Of a DNA stretch of 38,641 nucleotides, positions 26,224 through 34,520 are shown in pieces (position 1 is the stretch's first letter; each line of letters begins with the position of its first letter). Source of the stretch: an uncultured Bacteroidales bacterium (GTDB lineage Bacteria; Bacteroidota; Bacteroidia; Bacteroidales; P3); contig CALUHO010000031.1 of NCBI GenBank assembly GCA_944320465.1, positions 1 to 38,641 of the forward strand, read 5' to 3'. The notes under the pieces were generated by a model. The model was not told the DNA's origin, ran no database searches, and was given only the letters and a program-made list of their open reading frames with translations. Both the position numbers and the translations under genes were made by a program.

Positions 26224-29124
26224 ATGAAAAAGACAGGATTTCGTCTTGGGCTTCTGCTGGTATTGCCGGCGGCCCTGCTCCTGAGCTCCTGCGGCTCGAA
26301 GTACGCTTACGAAAGCGTTCCGGGAGACCCGATGGGAACCCGGATTTACACTTTGGACAACGGCCTGAAGGTCTACCTTTCGGTCAACAAGGATGCCCCG
26401 CGCATCCAGACCATCGTGGCGGTCAACGCCGGCGGCAAGAACGATCCCGCCGAGACGACGGGTCTGGCCCACTATTTCGAACATCTGATGTTCAAAGGGA
26501 CGCAGAATTTCGGGACGGTGAACTATGAAGCCGAGAAGGTTTACTTGGACCAGATCGAGGACTTGTTCGAGGTCTACCGCAAGACCACGGACGAAGGCGA
26601 GCGCAAAGCCTTGTACGCCAAGATCGACAGCGTTTCCCAGATAGCTGCTTCCTACGCGATTCCGAACGAATACGACAAGCTGATGGCCGCTATCGGTTCG
26701 CAGGGGACCAACGCTTTCACCAGCAACGATATCACGGCCTATGTGGAAGACATTCCTTCCAACCAGATAGAAAACTGGGCCAAAATCCAGGCAGACCGTT
26801 TCCAGAACCCGGTAATCCGCCTTTTCCATACCGAGCTGGAAACCGTATACGAAGAATACAACATGAACCAGGTGAGCGACATGCGCCAGATCTGGAACAA
26901 GATGTTCGCCGCTTTGTTCCCGCATCATCCCTACGGCACGCAGACCGTCATCGGGGATCCCGAACAGCTCAAGAACCCCTCCATCACCAATATCAAGAAC
27001 TTCTTCGATACTTACTATGTGCCTAACAACATGGCCGTGGTCATGGTCGGGGATTTGGACCCGGACAAGACGATTGCCTTGGTGGATCAATATTTCGGCC
27101 AGTTGAAACCGAAGGATTTCCCGGAATTCACCTATGAAGAGGAAAAACCATTGGATCATAATATCCTGGATACGGTCGTAGGGCAGGATCCGGCGGCCAT
27201 CTGCATCGGTTGGCCTTTGCCTTCGCCCCGCGACCCGGAAGTGGCGGTGGCCGATTTGGTGGCCAACGTGCTGATGAACGGTTCGACCGGTCTTTTCGAC
27301 GTGAACCTGAACCAGCAGCAGAAAGTGATGTATGCACAGGGATTTTACATGGCTTTGGCCGATTACGGCGGCTTGGTTGCCTACGGGATGCCTCGCCAGG
27401 GCCAGACGCTGGACCAGGTCAAGGATTTGATGCTGGAACAGGTGGAAATGCTCAAGAAAGGGGAGTTCTCGGAAGAAATGCTGAAGGCCATCATCGACAA
27501 CTATACGGTGAACCAGTATAAGGCTTTGCGCGACAACGAATCCCGGGCCATGCAGATGATGACGGCATTCAACAACCATGAAGACTGGGCCGAGGTCGTG
27601 AACCGGATCGACCGCCTTTCCAAAGTGACCAAGCAGGAAGTGGTCGACTTTGCCAACAAGTACATGAACAACTATGCCGCCATTTACAAATTGGAAGGTG
27701 TTCCCGACTTCACCAGCATCGACAAGCCGCAAATCACGCCTTTGGAAATCAACCGGGACACGGCCAGCCAGTTCCTGAAGGATATCCAGTTGTCCAAGCC
27801 TGCCGACATCGCGCCGGTATTCGTGGACTTCAGCAAGGATATGCAGCAGTCCAAGTACCAGGACAGGCTGGACCTGCTTTACAAGCATAACGACGGCGAC
27901 CCCTTGTTCACCTTGTATTATGTATATGACATGGGCAGCTACAACGACAAGATGCTCGAACTGGCTTTCGATTACCTGCCTTATCTGGGAACCGACAAAT
28001 ATACGGCCGAAGAGCTTCAGGAGGAATTTTACAAGCTGGCTGCATCATATTATGCCGTGGCTTCCGGAGACCGGGTGTATGTTTACCTGAGCGGCATCGA
28101 CAAGAATTTCGATGCTTCCCTGGCCTTGTTCGAACATGTGTTGTCCTCGGTAAAGGCCGACCCGATGCGTTACGCTTATCTGGCGCAGGATTTGGTGAAA
28201 CTGGCGGACGATGCCAAGAAAGACCAGAACACGAACTTGTCCTATCTGGCCAACTATGCCTTGTACGGGAAAGACAATCCCCGGACATGGGGGCTGAAGC
28301 CGGCGGAAATCATGAAGGCGGATCCTGAGGCGCTTGTGGCCAAGATCAAGGATTTGAAGAACTACGAGCACACCATCATGTATTTCGGTCCGGAAAGCAT
28401 GGAAAGCTTGAACCAGAAGCTGGCTGCCCATCACGTCCTGCCTGCATCCTTCACGCCGATGCCCGCCGCGCATGAATTCAACCTGCGCGACAATGACGGG
28501 GAGGTTTTCTTTGCGCATTACGATGCGCCGCAGGTCAATATCGTGGGCTTGATGAAAGGGATGAAGTACGACCGCGACGAACTGCCTAGCATTGAGATGT
28601 ACAACAACTATTTCGGTGGCGGCATGAGCGGCATTGTTTTCCAGGAAATCCGCGAAGCCCGTGCGTTGGCCTACAGTTCGTATGCTTATTACGGCACGCC
28701 TTCCCGTCCTGACAAGGAATGCGTTTTCCAGAGTTTTATCGGCACGCAGACCGACAAGATGCAGGATGCCGTGACGGCCTTGAACGGGATTCTGCAAAAC
28801 ATGCCTCTGTCTAACAATACGTTCAATTTGGCCAAGGAAAGCACCCTGAACAATTACCGCACGGGACGGACTTTGCGTGAAGATGTGTTCTTTGCTTACT
28901 TGCAAGCCAAGAAGTTCGGCTGGAACGAAGACCCGGACAAATTCTGCTACGAAAAGATCCAGGGTATGACCTTGGACGATGTGAAGGCTTTCCAGGAAAA
29001 GTACATCAAGGGCTTGCCGTTCGATTACGCAGTCCTCGGGAACAAGCAGGATGTGGACATGAAGTACCTGCGCAGCCTCGGGAAACTCAGGACGCTTTCT
29101 ACCGAGGAGATATTCGGGTATTGA
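26224..29124 (+). CDS. M16 (insulinase/pitrilysin) family zinc protease lipoprotein (966 aa)
   Basis: The start at 26224 opens a lipoprotein signal (MKKTGFRLGLLLVLPAALLL then SSC, Cys23). The inverted zinc motif HxxEH is at residues 83-87 (AHYFEH), with the third ligand Glu in ELETVYEEYN about 75 residues later. The second half (from ~residue 560) is a catalytically inactive M16 copy with the conserved YFGGGMSGIVFQEIREARALAYSSYA segment. Known: such enzymes form a clamshell that degrades peptides; this one would act in the periplasm or at the cell surface. Substrate unknown. It is divergent from glnS and convergent with the receptor gene, so it is likely monocistronic. Confidence 0.92.
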   Translation: MKKTGFRLGLLLVLPAALLLSSCGSKYAYESVPGDPMGTRIYTLDNGLKVYLSVNKDAPRIQTIVAVNAGGKNDPAETTGLAHYFEHLMFKGTQNFGTVNYEAEKVYLDQIEDLFEVYRKTTDEGERKALYAKIDSVSQIAASYAIPNEYDKLMAAIGSQGTNAFTSNDITAYVEDIPSNQIENWAKIQADRFQNPVIRLFHTELETVYEEYNMNQVSDMRQIWNKMFAALFPHHPYGTQTVIGDPEQLKNPSITNIKNFFDTYYVPNNMAVVMVGDLDPDKTIALVDQYFGQLKPKDFPEFTYEEEKPLDHNILDTVVGQDPAAICIGWPLPSPRDPEVAVADLVANVLMNGSTGLFDVNLNQQQKVMYAQGFYMALADYGGLVAYGMPRQGQTLDQVKDLMLEQVEMLKKGEFSEEMLKAIIDNYTVNQYKALRDNESRAMQMMTAFNNHEDWAEVVNRIDRLSKVTKQEVVDFANKYMNNYAAIYKLEGVPDFTSIDKPQITPLEINRDTASQFLKDIQLSKPADIAPVFVDFSKDMQQSKYQDRLDLLYKHNDGDPLFTLYYVYDMGSYNDKMLELAFDYLPYLGTDKYTAEELQEEFYKLAASYYAVASGDRVYVYLSGIDKNFDASLALFEHVLSSVKADPMRYAYLAQDLVKLADDAKKDQNTNLSYLANYALYGKDNPRTWGLKPAEIMKADPEALVAKIKDLKNYEHTIMYFGPESMESLNQKLAAHHVLPASFTPMPAAHEFNLRDNDGEVFFAHYDAPQVNIVGLMKGMKYDRDELPSIEMYNNYFGGGMSGIVFQEIREARALAYSSYAYYGTPSRPDKECVFQSFIGTQTDKMQDAVTALNGILQNMPLSNNTFNLAKESTLNNYRTGRTLREDVFFAYLQAKKFGWNEDPDKFCYEKIQGMTLDDVKAFQEKYIKGLPFDYAVLGNKQDVDMKYLRSLGKLRTLSTEEIFGY

Positions 29125-29163
29125 TCCATGGCGATGCCCGCGCGGCGTTCCCATGCGGTTTTG

Positions 29164-29219
29164 CCTCTTGAAAGAAAAGGCGGTACACCTTAGGGCGCAC
29201 CGCCTTTTCTTTCAAGAGG
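29164..29219. terminator. Bidirectional terminator, perfect 21-bp inverted repeat
   Basis: Arms 29164-29184 and 29199-29219 (CCTCTTGAAAGAAAAGG...) are exactly complementary around a 14-nt loop. The A-rich and T-rich parts of the arms flank a GGCGGT/ACCGCC core, so it can work on either strand. It lies between the convergent M16 and receptor genes. The rest of the 29125-29332 gap shows nothing else. Confidence 0.85.
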
Positions 29220-29332
29220 GGGGCCGGACTTCCGGAAGGTTTCCGGGTTGTCCCGGGCTTCCGGGCTTTCCCGGTCCGGAAGCTCCCGTTCCCTTGTTCC
29301 ATTCCGTTCTTTGTGGCTTCTCCTTGCTTCCC

Positions 29333-31822
29333 TTACCTCGGGCCGGCTCCTCCCGAACCTGAGCCTGCGCCGCCGCTGTTCAGTCGGGAGGATTCGTCCG
29401 CATCCTGGATCTGGCGCGGGGCGCGGTTCATCAGCTTGTTGTTGCCGAAACGCCAGGAGAGCCGGATCGAGCCCGAATACTTGTCGAATCCCGCTTGGAT
29501 GTAGCTGATGTTTTCCATGCCGTTATAGGCCGGATAGACCGATCGGTTCGTGTAATCGTTGAACATCACGTCGAAAGAAGCCGAGAGCGTCAGGGTCTTC
29601 TTCAGGAAGAATGCCTTGATGCCGATGCCGCCCCCGTAAAGGCCGGGGCTGTACGTGAAATTGCTTTGGTTCGGGAATTGCCCCCAGCTGTATGCCGAGA
29701 AGGTCAGGTTCGGCGTGGCATCCACCTCGGTGTTGATCCAGTAGCTGCCTTCGAAGACTTCGCTTTTCTGGTGGGTCTCGTTGTAATCGATGACCGACTG
29801 GCCGTATCCGCCGTGCACGAAAACCATCAGCCGCCATATCTTGTAGAATGTCAGGTTGGTGGAAAGGCTTAACGTTACCCCTTGGTTCAATCCGGCGTTG
29901 ATGGGTTGCGTATAGGCGTTGTGTTCCGCGTCGTAGAAAGTGATTTGTTCCGGGTCGCCGGTGGCATGGAGGTATCCCAAGGTAGCGAAGAACTTGTAGT
30001 TGAACGAATAGGTCAGGTCCAGATTATGGGAGTATTCCGGTTTCAGGTACGGGTTCCCGCAATAGTACTCGGTGGCCGTGGAACGTATCTGGAACGGGTT
30101 CAGGTCCGAATAATCAGGCCGGGTGAGCCGGTAGCGGTAGGAGAGGGTCAGGTGGTTCTTGTTGCCGATAGGCTGGCTGATGCTCACGTTGGGGAATGGC
30201 CGGGCGTACTGGCTGGTGTTGACCGAATCCATGCCCACGTTGTTGCCATGGCTGTAGGTGTATTCGGCCCGCACCCCTACCTGCAGGGTCGTCCGGGTCT
30301 TGAAGGTATGGTTGACCATGATGTAGGCGGCCGCGATAAGTTCGTCGTAGAGGTAGCGGTCGTCCAGGCGGCTGCTGTCGCTTTGCAGGTAGTGCGAGGC
30401 CGTGTTGTTGTCTGCATAACTGAATTTGACCCCGGCTTCGAGCGAAGTCTGCATGTTGAACGGATGGGAATAGTCAGCCTTGAAGCTGTAGATGTTGGAT
30501 GTGAACGGCTGATCCACATCGTATCCCATCGAATAGACCGGGTCTGCAGTCAGGAAGTCTCCCGGATAATAGAACACATGGTTGGAACCGGAGGTGGAGC
30601 GTTCATTCCGGATATAATCGAAATTCATGCTGAGCTTGCGGTTGAAGGTGGTGTCGAAAGTGTGCTCGTAGTTCAGGTTCACATTATGGTTCTGGTAGCC
30701 GAAGCGGGAATCCCCTTGCTGGTTGTAAGCGTAGAGGACAGAATCCGGGTCGGATGTCCCGTAGAAACGGGTGCGGTACAAGCTGGCATCGTTGTTCCCT
30801 TGTCCTCCGCTGCCCTTGTAGGAGAGGCTCAGCACATCCTGTTTCCCGATATAGTAGTCGATGCCTCCTTTGCCGTAGAAGCTCAGGTATCTGTTGCGGC
30901 TTGCAGGTTGGTTCCGTTCGGCTGCGTTGATGGTGTTCCGGCTTCCGTCCGCGTAATGGTTGTAGCCGTACAGGGTGCTGGTGTGGTTGCCTTGGTAGGC
31001 CGAGAACGAACCGTAGACGGTGAACTTCTTGTGGCGGTAGTTCAGGTCGAATCCCGCGTTGTAGCCTACGTTGCGGTTCACTTGGATACCAGCATCCACC
31101 GAGCCGGAAAAACCGGTATTGTGGATACGGGTCGTCTTGAGGTTGATGATGCCTCCCGTGCCTTCGGCATCGTATTTGGAAGAGGGGTTGGTCATGACCT
31201 CGATTTTCTCGATGGTGTTGCCCGGCATGCTGCGCAGGTAGTTGGCCAGGTTCTGCCCGTCCATATGGGTCGGACGGTCGTCGACCATGACCATGACCCC
31301 GCTTTGGCCGTTGAGGGAGATGTTGTCGTCCTTGTCCACGGTCACGCCGGGGAATTTCTTGAGCATCTCGAAAGCGTTGTCGGATTGGGTCACGATGCTT
31401 TGCGATATGTTCATCGTGAGTTTGCCGGCTTCCATTTCCATGATGGGACGTTTGGCGCTGACCACCACTTCGTCCAGGTGCACGCTGGTGGAAGTCATGG
31501 GGATGATTCCCACGTCGACGGAGAGGTTTTGTCCCGAGATTTCAAAGACCATGGAGTTGTTCCGGTGGTAGGCCAGCACGGCGGCTTGGATGAAGTAGCG
31601 GCCCTTGGGAACCCGTTTGAATTCGAAACGGCCGCTGTCGGAGGATGCCATGCCCATGATCTGGGTGCTGTCGCTGGCATGGACCAGGACCACGTTGGCA
31701 AAAGGGATGCCTTCCCGGGTCTGGGCATCGATGATGGTCCCCTTGACATTGCCTGTCTGGGCGGAAAGGATCCCGCAGGACAACATGCCAAGGAGAAAAA
31801 GGAGGAATGCTTTGTCTTTCAT
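29333..31822 (-). CDS. Outer-membrane beta-barrel receptor, TonB-dependent-like (829 aa)
   Basis: Signal peptide MKDKAFLLFLLGMLSCGILSAQ, then a carboxypeptidase-like regulatory domain (GNVKGTIIDAQTREGIPFANVVL, residues ~24-105), then a plug domain (LDEVVVSAKRPIMEMEAGKLT, LKKFPGVTVDKDDNISLNGQSG, IEKIEVMTNPSSKYDAEGTGGIINLKT) and a barrel with many aromatic strands, of the OMP_b-brl_3 type. These proteins resemble TonB-dependent transporters but carry no clear ligand clue. After the last barrel strand (GSIRLSWRFGNNK) there is an unusual ~30-residue tail ending in a Gly/Ser-rich GGAGSGSGGAGPR. It lies downstream of the GIN lipoprotein with its own promoter. Confidence 0.9.
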   Translation of the reverse strand: MKDKAFLLFLLGMLSCGILSAQTGNVKGTIIDAQTREGIPFANVVLVHASDSTQIMGMASSDSGRFEFKRVPKGRYFIQAAVLAYHRNNSMVFEISGQNLSVDVGIIPMTSTSVHLDEVVVSAKRPIMEMEAGKLTMNISQSIVTQSDNAFEMLKKFPGVTVDKDDNISLNGQSGVMVMVDDRPTHMDGQNLANYLRSMPGNTIEKIEVMTNPSSKYDAEGTGGIINLKTTRIHNTGFSGSVDAGIQVNRNVGYNAGFDLNYRHKKFTVYGSFSAYQGNHTSTLYGYNHYADGSRNTINAAERNQPASRNRYLSFYGKGGIDYYIGKQDVLSLSYKGSGGQGNNDASLYRTRFYGTSDPDSVLYAYNQQGDSRFGYQNHNVNLNYEHTFDTTFNRKLSMNFDYIRNERSTSGSNHVFYYPGDFLTADPVYSMGYDVDQPFTSNIYSFKADYSHPFNMQTSLEAGVKFSYADNNTASHYLQSDSSRLDDRYLYDELIAAAYIMVNHTFKTRTTLQVGVRAEYTYSHGNNVGMDSVNTSQYARPFPNVSISQPIGNKNHLTLSYRYRLTRPDYSDLNPFQIRSTATEYYCGNPYLKPEYSHNLDLTYSFNYKFFATLGYLHATGDPEQITFYDAEHNAYTQPINAGLNQGVTLSLSTNLTFYKIWRLMVFVHGGYGQSVIDYNETHQKSEVFEGSYWINTEVDATPNLTFSAYSWGQFPNQSNFTYSPGLYGGGIGIKAFFLKKTLTLSASFDVMFNDYTNRSVYPAYNGMENISYIQAGFDKYSGSIRLSWRFGNNKLMNRAPRQIQDADESSRLNSGGAGSGSGGAGPR

Positions 31823-31853
31823 GGATTCGCCTCTGTTTTTTTTGTTAGGGTTG

Positions 31854-31861
31854 CAAATGTA
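31854..31861 (-). promoter_or_regulatory. Candidate -7 promoter element for the receptor gene
   Basis: The minus strand reads TACATTTG, an exact TAnnTTTG match 31 bp upstream of the receptor ATG. A long A/T run lies just upstream; no clean -33 TTTG at the right distance. Confidence 0.5.
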
Positions 31862-31980
31862 ACTTTTTTTTTTTCAATAAGTTATAAAATCATCTTTAAA
31901 AAGCTCGTTTCCTTGGCGGAAAAGATGCTCCGGGATTGGCTTTCTTGGTCCCTGTTCCTTTCTCTTAAAGAAACAAGATC

Positions 31981-32040
31981 AGGTTGTTTGGAATTTTCTG
32001 CCATCCTGGGAAGAGGGGTTCCAGAAGTCGGTTTCAGGAT
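31981..32040 (+). mobile_element. Decayed remnant of MITE M1 (copy c)
   Basis: AGGTTGTTTGGAATTTTCTG, then CATCCTG and, 30 bases on, GGTTTCAGGAT match the left 65 bp of copy b (starting at 33516), base for base apart from scattered changes. The internal hairpin survives with CATCCTG pairing to CAGGATG, where copies a and b have AATCCTG with CAGGATT. The rest of the 31823-32179 gap outside this remnant and the promoter has no recognisable feature. Confidence 0.6.
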
Positions 32041-32179
32041 GCCGAGGGTGATTCCAAAGACGATTTTTTGACAAAGGATTTTCGATAGACCACATTCTAT
32101 CTCGGATTCTCTTTTGGAAAGCCGACTTTTGGGTCATCCTCGAATGAATTGGAACGGTCTCCAAGAGGTCCTTGCCGGA

Positions 32180-32977
32180 TCAGGATTCGTGTTTGAGCAC
32201 ACTGCTGGCTCCCGAAGTCTTGATGGAGGTCCGGGCCTCGCCTTGGTAATGGAGGGAGGAAGCTCCGGAAACTTGGGCATCCAGCATCTCCCTGGCCGTG
32301 CATTTGCCGTGGGAGGCTCCGGAGGCTTCGATGGAGAGGGTGTCGAAGGCCAGAGGATAGGCTTTGAAATGGCTGGCTCCGCTGAGCCGGACATGTCCCT
32401 TCCCGATGTGGCCTTGGGGATTGGCCAAGGAGGCCCCGCTGAATTCCATCCTGGCGTTACGGGCTTGGCAGTACCCGCTGAACTGGCTGGCTCCGGACCC
32501 TTTCACATCCAGGTTTCCCGCATCCGCAAGGACATGCACGGAGGAAGCTCCGGATATCCGGACAGACAGCCTTTCCGTGCGCAAGGTGTCGAGGAAGCGG
32601 GCCGATGAGGCTCCGGATACCCGGAGGCTTTCCAGTTCCTTGTAAAAGAGCCGGGCCTTGACCTGGAGTCCGTCATCGGTACGGACGGATTCCTTCAATC
32701 CCAGATCCAGGCGGTTTCCTTCGCAGCGTATGTCGAGATAGGGTTCCAGGGCTTGGTCGAATTCCAGATGGAGGGAGTCCTTGCCGGAAGGAACCAGTTC
32801 CACTTGGAAGAGGGAGGAGATTTTCAGCTGGCTGAATCCTGCCAAGGATGTGTCCCGGGTAGAGGTGATGCCGCTGGCTTCGATTTTTTCCGGGGCTTTG
32901 AGGATGATGCAGGAGGTGTTCATTCCAGCCATCAGCAGCAGGGAAAGGAACAGGGTGGATTTTTGCAGGATTTTCAT
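32180..32977 (-). CDS. GIN-domain (DUF2807) lipoprotein (265 aa)
   Basis: A lipoprotein signal ends at Cys23 (LLLMAGMNTSC). The mature part is a GIN domain: GFSQLKISSLFQVELVPSGKDSLHLEFDQALEPYLDIRCEGNRLDLG, followed by a right-handed beta-helix marked by SGAS repeats (VSGASSARF, ISGASSVHV, SGASLANP, LSGASHFKA, ASGASHGK, VSGASSLHY, TSGASSVLK). Known: widespread in Bacteroidota, often next to GntR/ABC operons; exact function unknown, probably an envelope adhesive or structural protein. It starts 21 bp after the GntR gene and is very likely co-transcribed with it. Confidence 0.88.
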   Translation of the reverse strand: MKILQKSTLFLSLLLMAGMNTSCIILKAPEKIEASGITSTRDTSLAGFSQLKISSLFQVELVPSGKDSLHLEFDQALEPYLDIRCEGNRLDLGLKESVRTDDGLQVKARLFYKELESLRVSGASSARFLDTLRTERLSVRISGASSVHVLADAGNLDVKGSGASQFSGYCQARNARMEFSGASLANPQGHIGKGHVRLSGASHFKAYPLAFDTLSIEASGASHGKCTAREMLDAQVSGASSLHYQGEARTSIKTSGASSVLKHES

Positions 32978-32998
32978 TTTTATTCAATTTCAAATGTT

Positions 32999-33352
32999 TC
33001 AATTTATTTGGATTGCGGCTTGTTGGAGTTCTTCGAAACTGATTCCCAGAAGCTTCATCCGGGAAAGGAAAGCCGGGACCTTTTCCATGAACTCCTTTTT
33101 CATCAAGGCGGTGGCACGTTGCTTGCTGTCGGGCGCGATCAGGAAACCGATGCCCCGTTTGCTGTAGATGATGCCATTGCGTTCCAAATGTTCGTAAGCT
33201 CGCATGACGGTATTGGGATTGACCGCCATTTGGACGCCGAATTCCCGGACGGAAGGAATCTTGTCTTCCGGTTTGTATTCGTCGCTCAGGACTTTTTCGC
33301 AGACATATTCGGCGATTTGTTCGTAGATGGCTTTGTCTGATTTGAATTCCAT
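32999..33352 (-). CDS. GntR-family transcriptional regulator, YtrA type (117 aa)
   Basis: A winged helix-turn-helix occupies residues ~9-75 (AIYEQIAEYVCEKVLSDEYK, KIPSVREFGVQMAVNPNTVM, RAYEHLERNGIIYSKRGIGF). It is followed by only ~40 residues of helix with no ligand-binding domain, which is the YtrA subfamily layout. Known: YtrA regulators usually repress ABC transporter operons in which they are encoded. The start at 33352 (MEFKSDKAIY) is chosen because upstream residues lack similarity. A probable target is the dyad at 36134-36155 in the promoter of the peptide/ABC operon (inference). MITE M1 copy b separates it from the permease gene. Confidence 0.9.
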   Translation of the reverse strand: MEFKSDKAIYEQIAEYVCEKVLSDEYKPEDKIPSVREFGVQMAVNPNTVMRAYEHLERNGIIYSKRGIGFLIAPDSKQRATALMKKEFMEKVPAFLSRMKLLGISFEELQQAAIQIN

Positions 33353-33367
33353 GGTGTTTGTTTTTTG

Positions 33368-33402
33368 TGGCGGTGCAACGCATCCATTCTGACGCACCGC
33401 CA
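33368..33402. promoter_or_regulatory. Inverted repeat upstream of the GntR gene
   Basis: TGGCGGTGC (33368-33376) and GCACCGCCA (33394-33402) are exact complements, 17 bases apart, 15 bp upstream of the GntR start. It could be a hairpin in the leader or a binding site; it does not resemble the dyad at 36134-36155. Confidence 0.5.
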
Positions 33403-33456
33403 TTTTGTTTTGATACAAGCTCGTCAGGCCGTTTCGAGCGGCATCAGGGATAGTCG

Positions 33457-33500
33457 GCGGCGTACAGGCCCGGGTCGCAAAGCGTTCGTCCGTACGCCGC
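33457..33500. repeat. Inverted repeat downstream of the permease
   Basis: GCGGCGTAC (33457-33465) and GTACGCCGC (33492-33500) are exact complements with a 26-nt spacer. Together with the previous repeat and the MITE it fills the gap between permease and GntR genes. There is no T tract, so it is a weak terminator candidate at best. Confidence 0.45.
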
Positions 33501-33515
33501 AAGACCAGAATCTAA

Positions 33516-33717
33516 GCAGCTGTTTGAAATTTCCTGCAATCCTGAAAAGGCTGGATTGGCAGGGAATGGTTTCAGGATTCTGTCTGCCCATCGGGGGCTA
33601 TTTCGGGTCTTGGTTGAGCGATGCTCGAAGATAGCCCGGCTATCCTCCTTTGGAAAACGCGGCGCCATCCCTCGAAATTCCCTCCCGATGCATCGAACAA
33701 ATGAATTTGAACAGCTT
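33516..33717 (-). mobile_element. MITE M1, copy b (202 bp)
   Basis: Reverse-oriented copy of 21910-22112, easily aligned over its full length. Ends read GCAGCTGTTTGAAATTT and, from the other side, AAGCTGTTCAAATTC. The flanks carry TAA at 33513-33515 and 33718-33720, a 3-bp target duplication. The permease stop codon is made of two duplicated target bases plus the first element base; removing the element restores TTT-TAG, so the original reading frame also stopped here. Confidence 0.87.
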
Positions 33718-34484
33718 TAAAACTGTTGGCGGCGCATCTTGATGTATGACCAGACCCAGAAAGCGACAGGCAGGATGATGGTGAACATCACATCCGTGAT
33801 TCTCAGCAGCCGGATATTGACGCTCGCGTCTTCCAGGAAGCTGACGAAGCCGCCCGCATAGGCATCGAAAGCGATATTGATGCCTGTGGTGCCGATGATG
33901 GCCAAGGCGATGCCTGCGCAGAAGAAGGTCAGGACGGTTTTCCAGAACTTCCGGGTCTTGAAGTAATAGGTACCCCAGAGGGCAAAGGCCTGCGACCCGA
34001 TGGCGGTCCAATAGTAAGAATCGAAGAACCCGAGATCGTAGCCGTTGTAGTTGATATGGAATCTCCCGGCCCGGAATTGTTCCCACGGGCGCATCATCAA
34101 CTCCTCGATACCGGTCAGGGCATAGCCGATGGCGCTCAGCAGCCAGCTTGAAAACATCAGGAGAAAAGGCGTGATGACGATGCATTGGAACATGGCTACG
34201 GCAAATTTCTCGGCTTGGGATGCCGGCAGCATGGAGGAGGTGACCCCTTTGACGGAGTGGAAGAGGTTGTTGTAGAGAAGGAAGGGCATGATGCAGATAA
34301 TCACGGCATTGTAGGAAAGGAAAATCCCTTTGGCCCCGGCCAGGCCGTCGATTCCGCCGAAGAAGCCCCAAAGCAGGTAAATGCCCAATTGGACCAGAAG
34401 CAAGTACAGGTAGGTCTTGTAATTCCTTATGAGTTCGCATTTGAGCAGCATGCCGAAACGCGCAAATGAAAATTCAGTTGTCAT
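33717..34484 (-). CDS. ABC transporter permease (255 aa)
   Basis: Start at 34484 (MTTEFSFARFG), 36 bp after the ATPase stop; an ATG 30 bp upstream is possible. About six membrane helices can be seen (TYLYLLLVQLGIYLLWGFFG, IFLSYNAVIICIMPFLLY, AVAMFQCIVITPFLLMFSSWLL, WTAIGSQAFALWGTYYF, VLTFFCAGIALAIIGTTGI, TDVMFTIILPVAFWVWSYI), ending in a basic KMRRQQF. It is unlike import permeases and resembles the ABC-2 type partners of YtrB-like ATPases. It would form the membrane channel for the adjacent ATPase; the substrate may be peptides or lipids (inference). Its stop lies exactly at the border of MITE M1 copy b. Confidence 0.82.
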   Translation of the reverse strand: MTTEFSFARFGMLLKCELIRNYKTYLYLLLVQLGIYLLWGFFGGIDGLAGAKGIFLSYNAVIICIMPFLLYNNLFHSVKGVTSSMLPASQAEKFAVAMFQCIVITPFLLMFSSWLLSAIGYALTGIEELMMRPWEQFRAGRFHINYNGYDLGFFDSYYWTAIGSQAFALWGTYYFKTRKFWKTVLTFFCAGIALAIIGTTGINIAFDAYAGGFVSFLEDASVNIRLLRITDVMFTIILPVAFWVWSYIKMRRQQF

Positions 34485-34520
34485 GATTTTTTGTTTTTGA
34501 TAAGGGTTTGACAAAGAGGA

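Noticed and set aside
26197..27888. 563-codon open frame on the minus strand opposite the M16 protease
   Set aside because: Mirror of a strongly coding gene with HxxEH motif and lipobox; the antisense product has no recognisable features.
29882..32071. Long open frame (about 730 codons) on the plus strand opposite the receptor gene
   Set aside because: Antisense shadow of the receptor gene: no domain, GC-biased composition, runs across the receptor promoter.
32180..32700. Repeated SGAS-type nucleotide pattern as possible DNA repeat array
   Set aside because: It is the protein-level beta-helix of a GIN domain, with irregular spacing.
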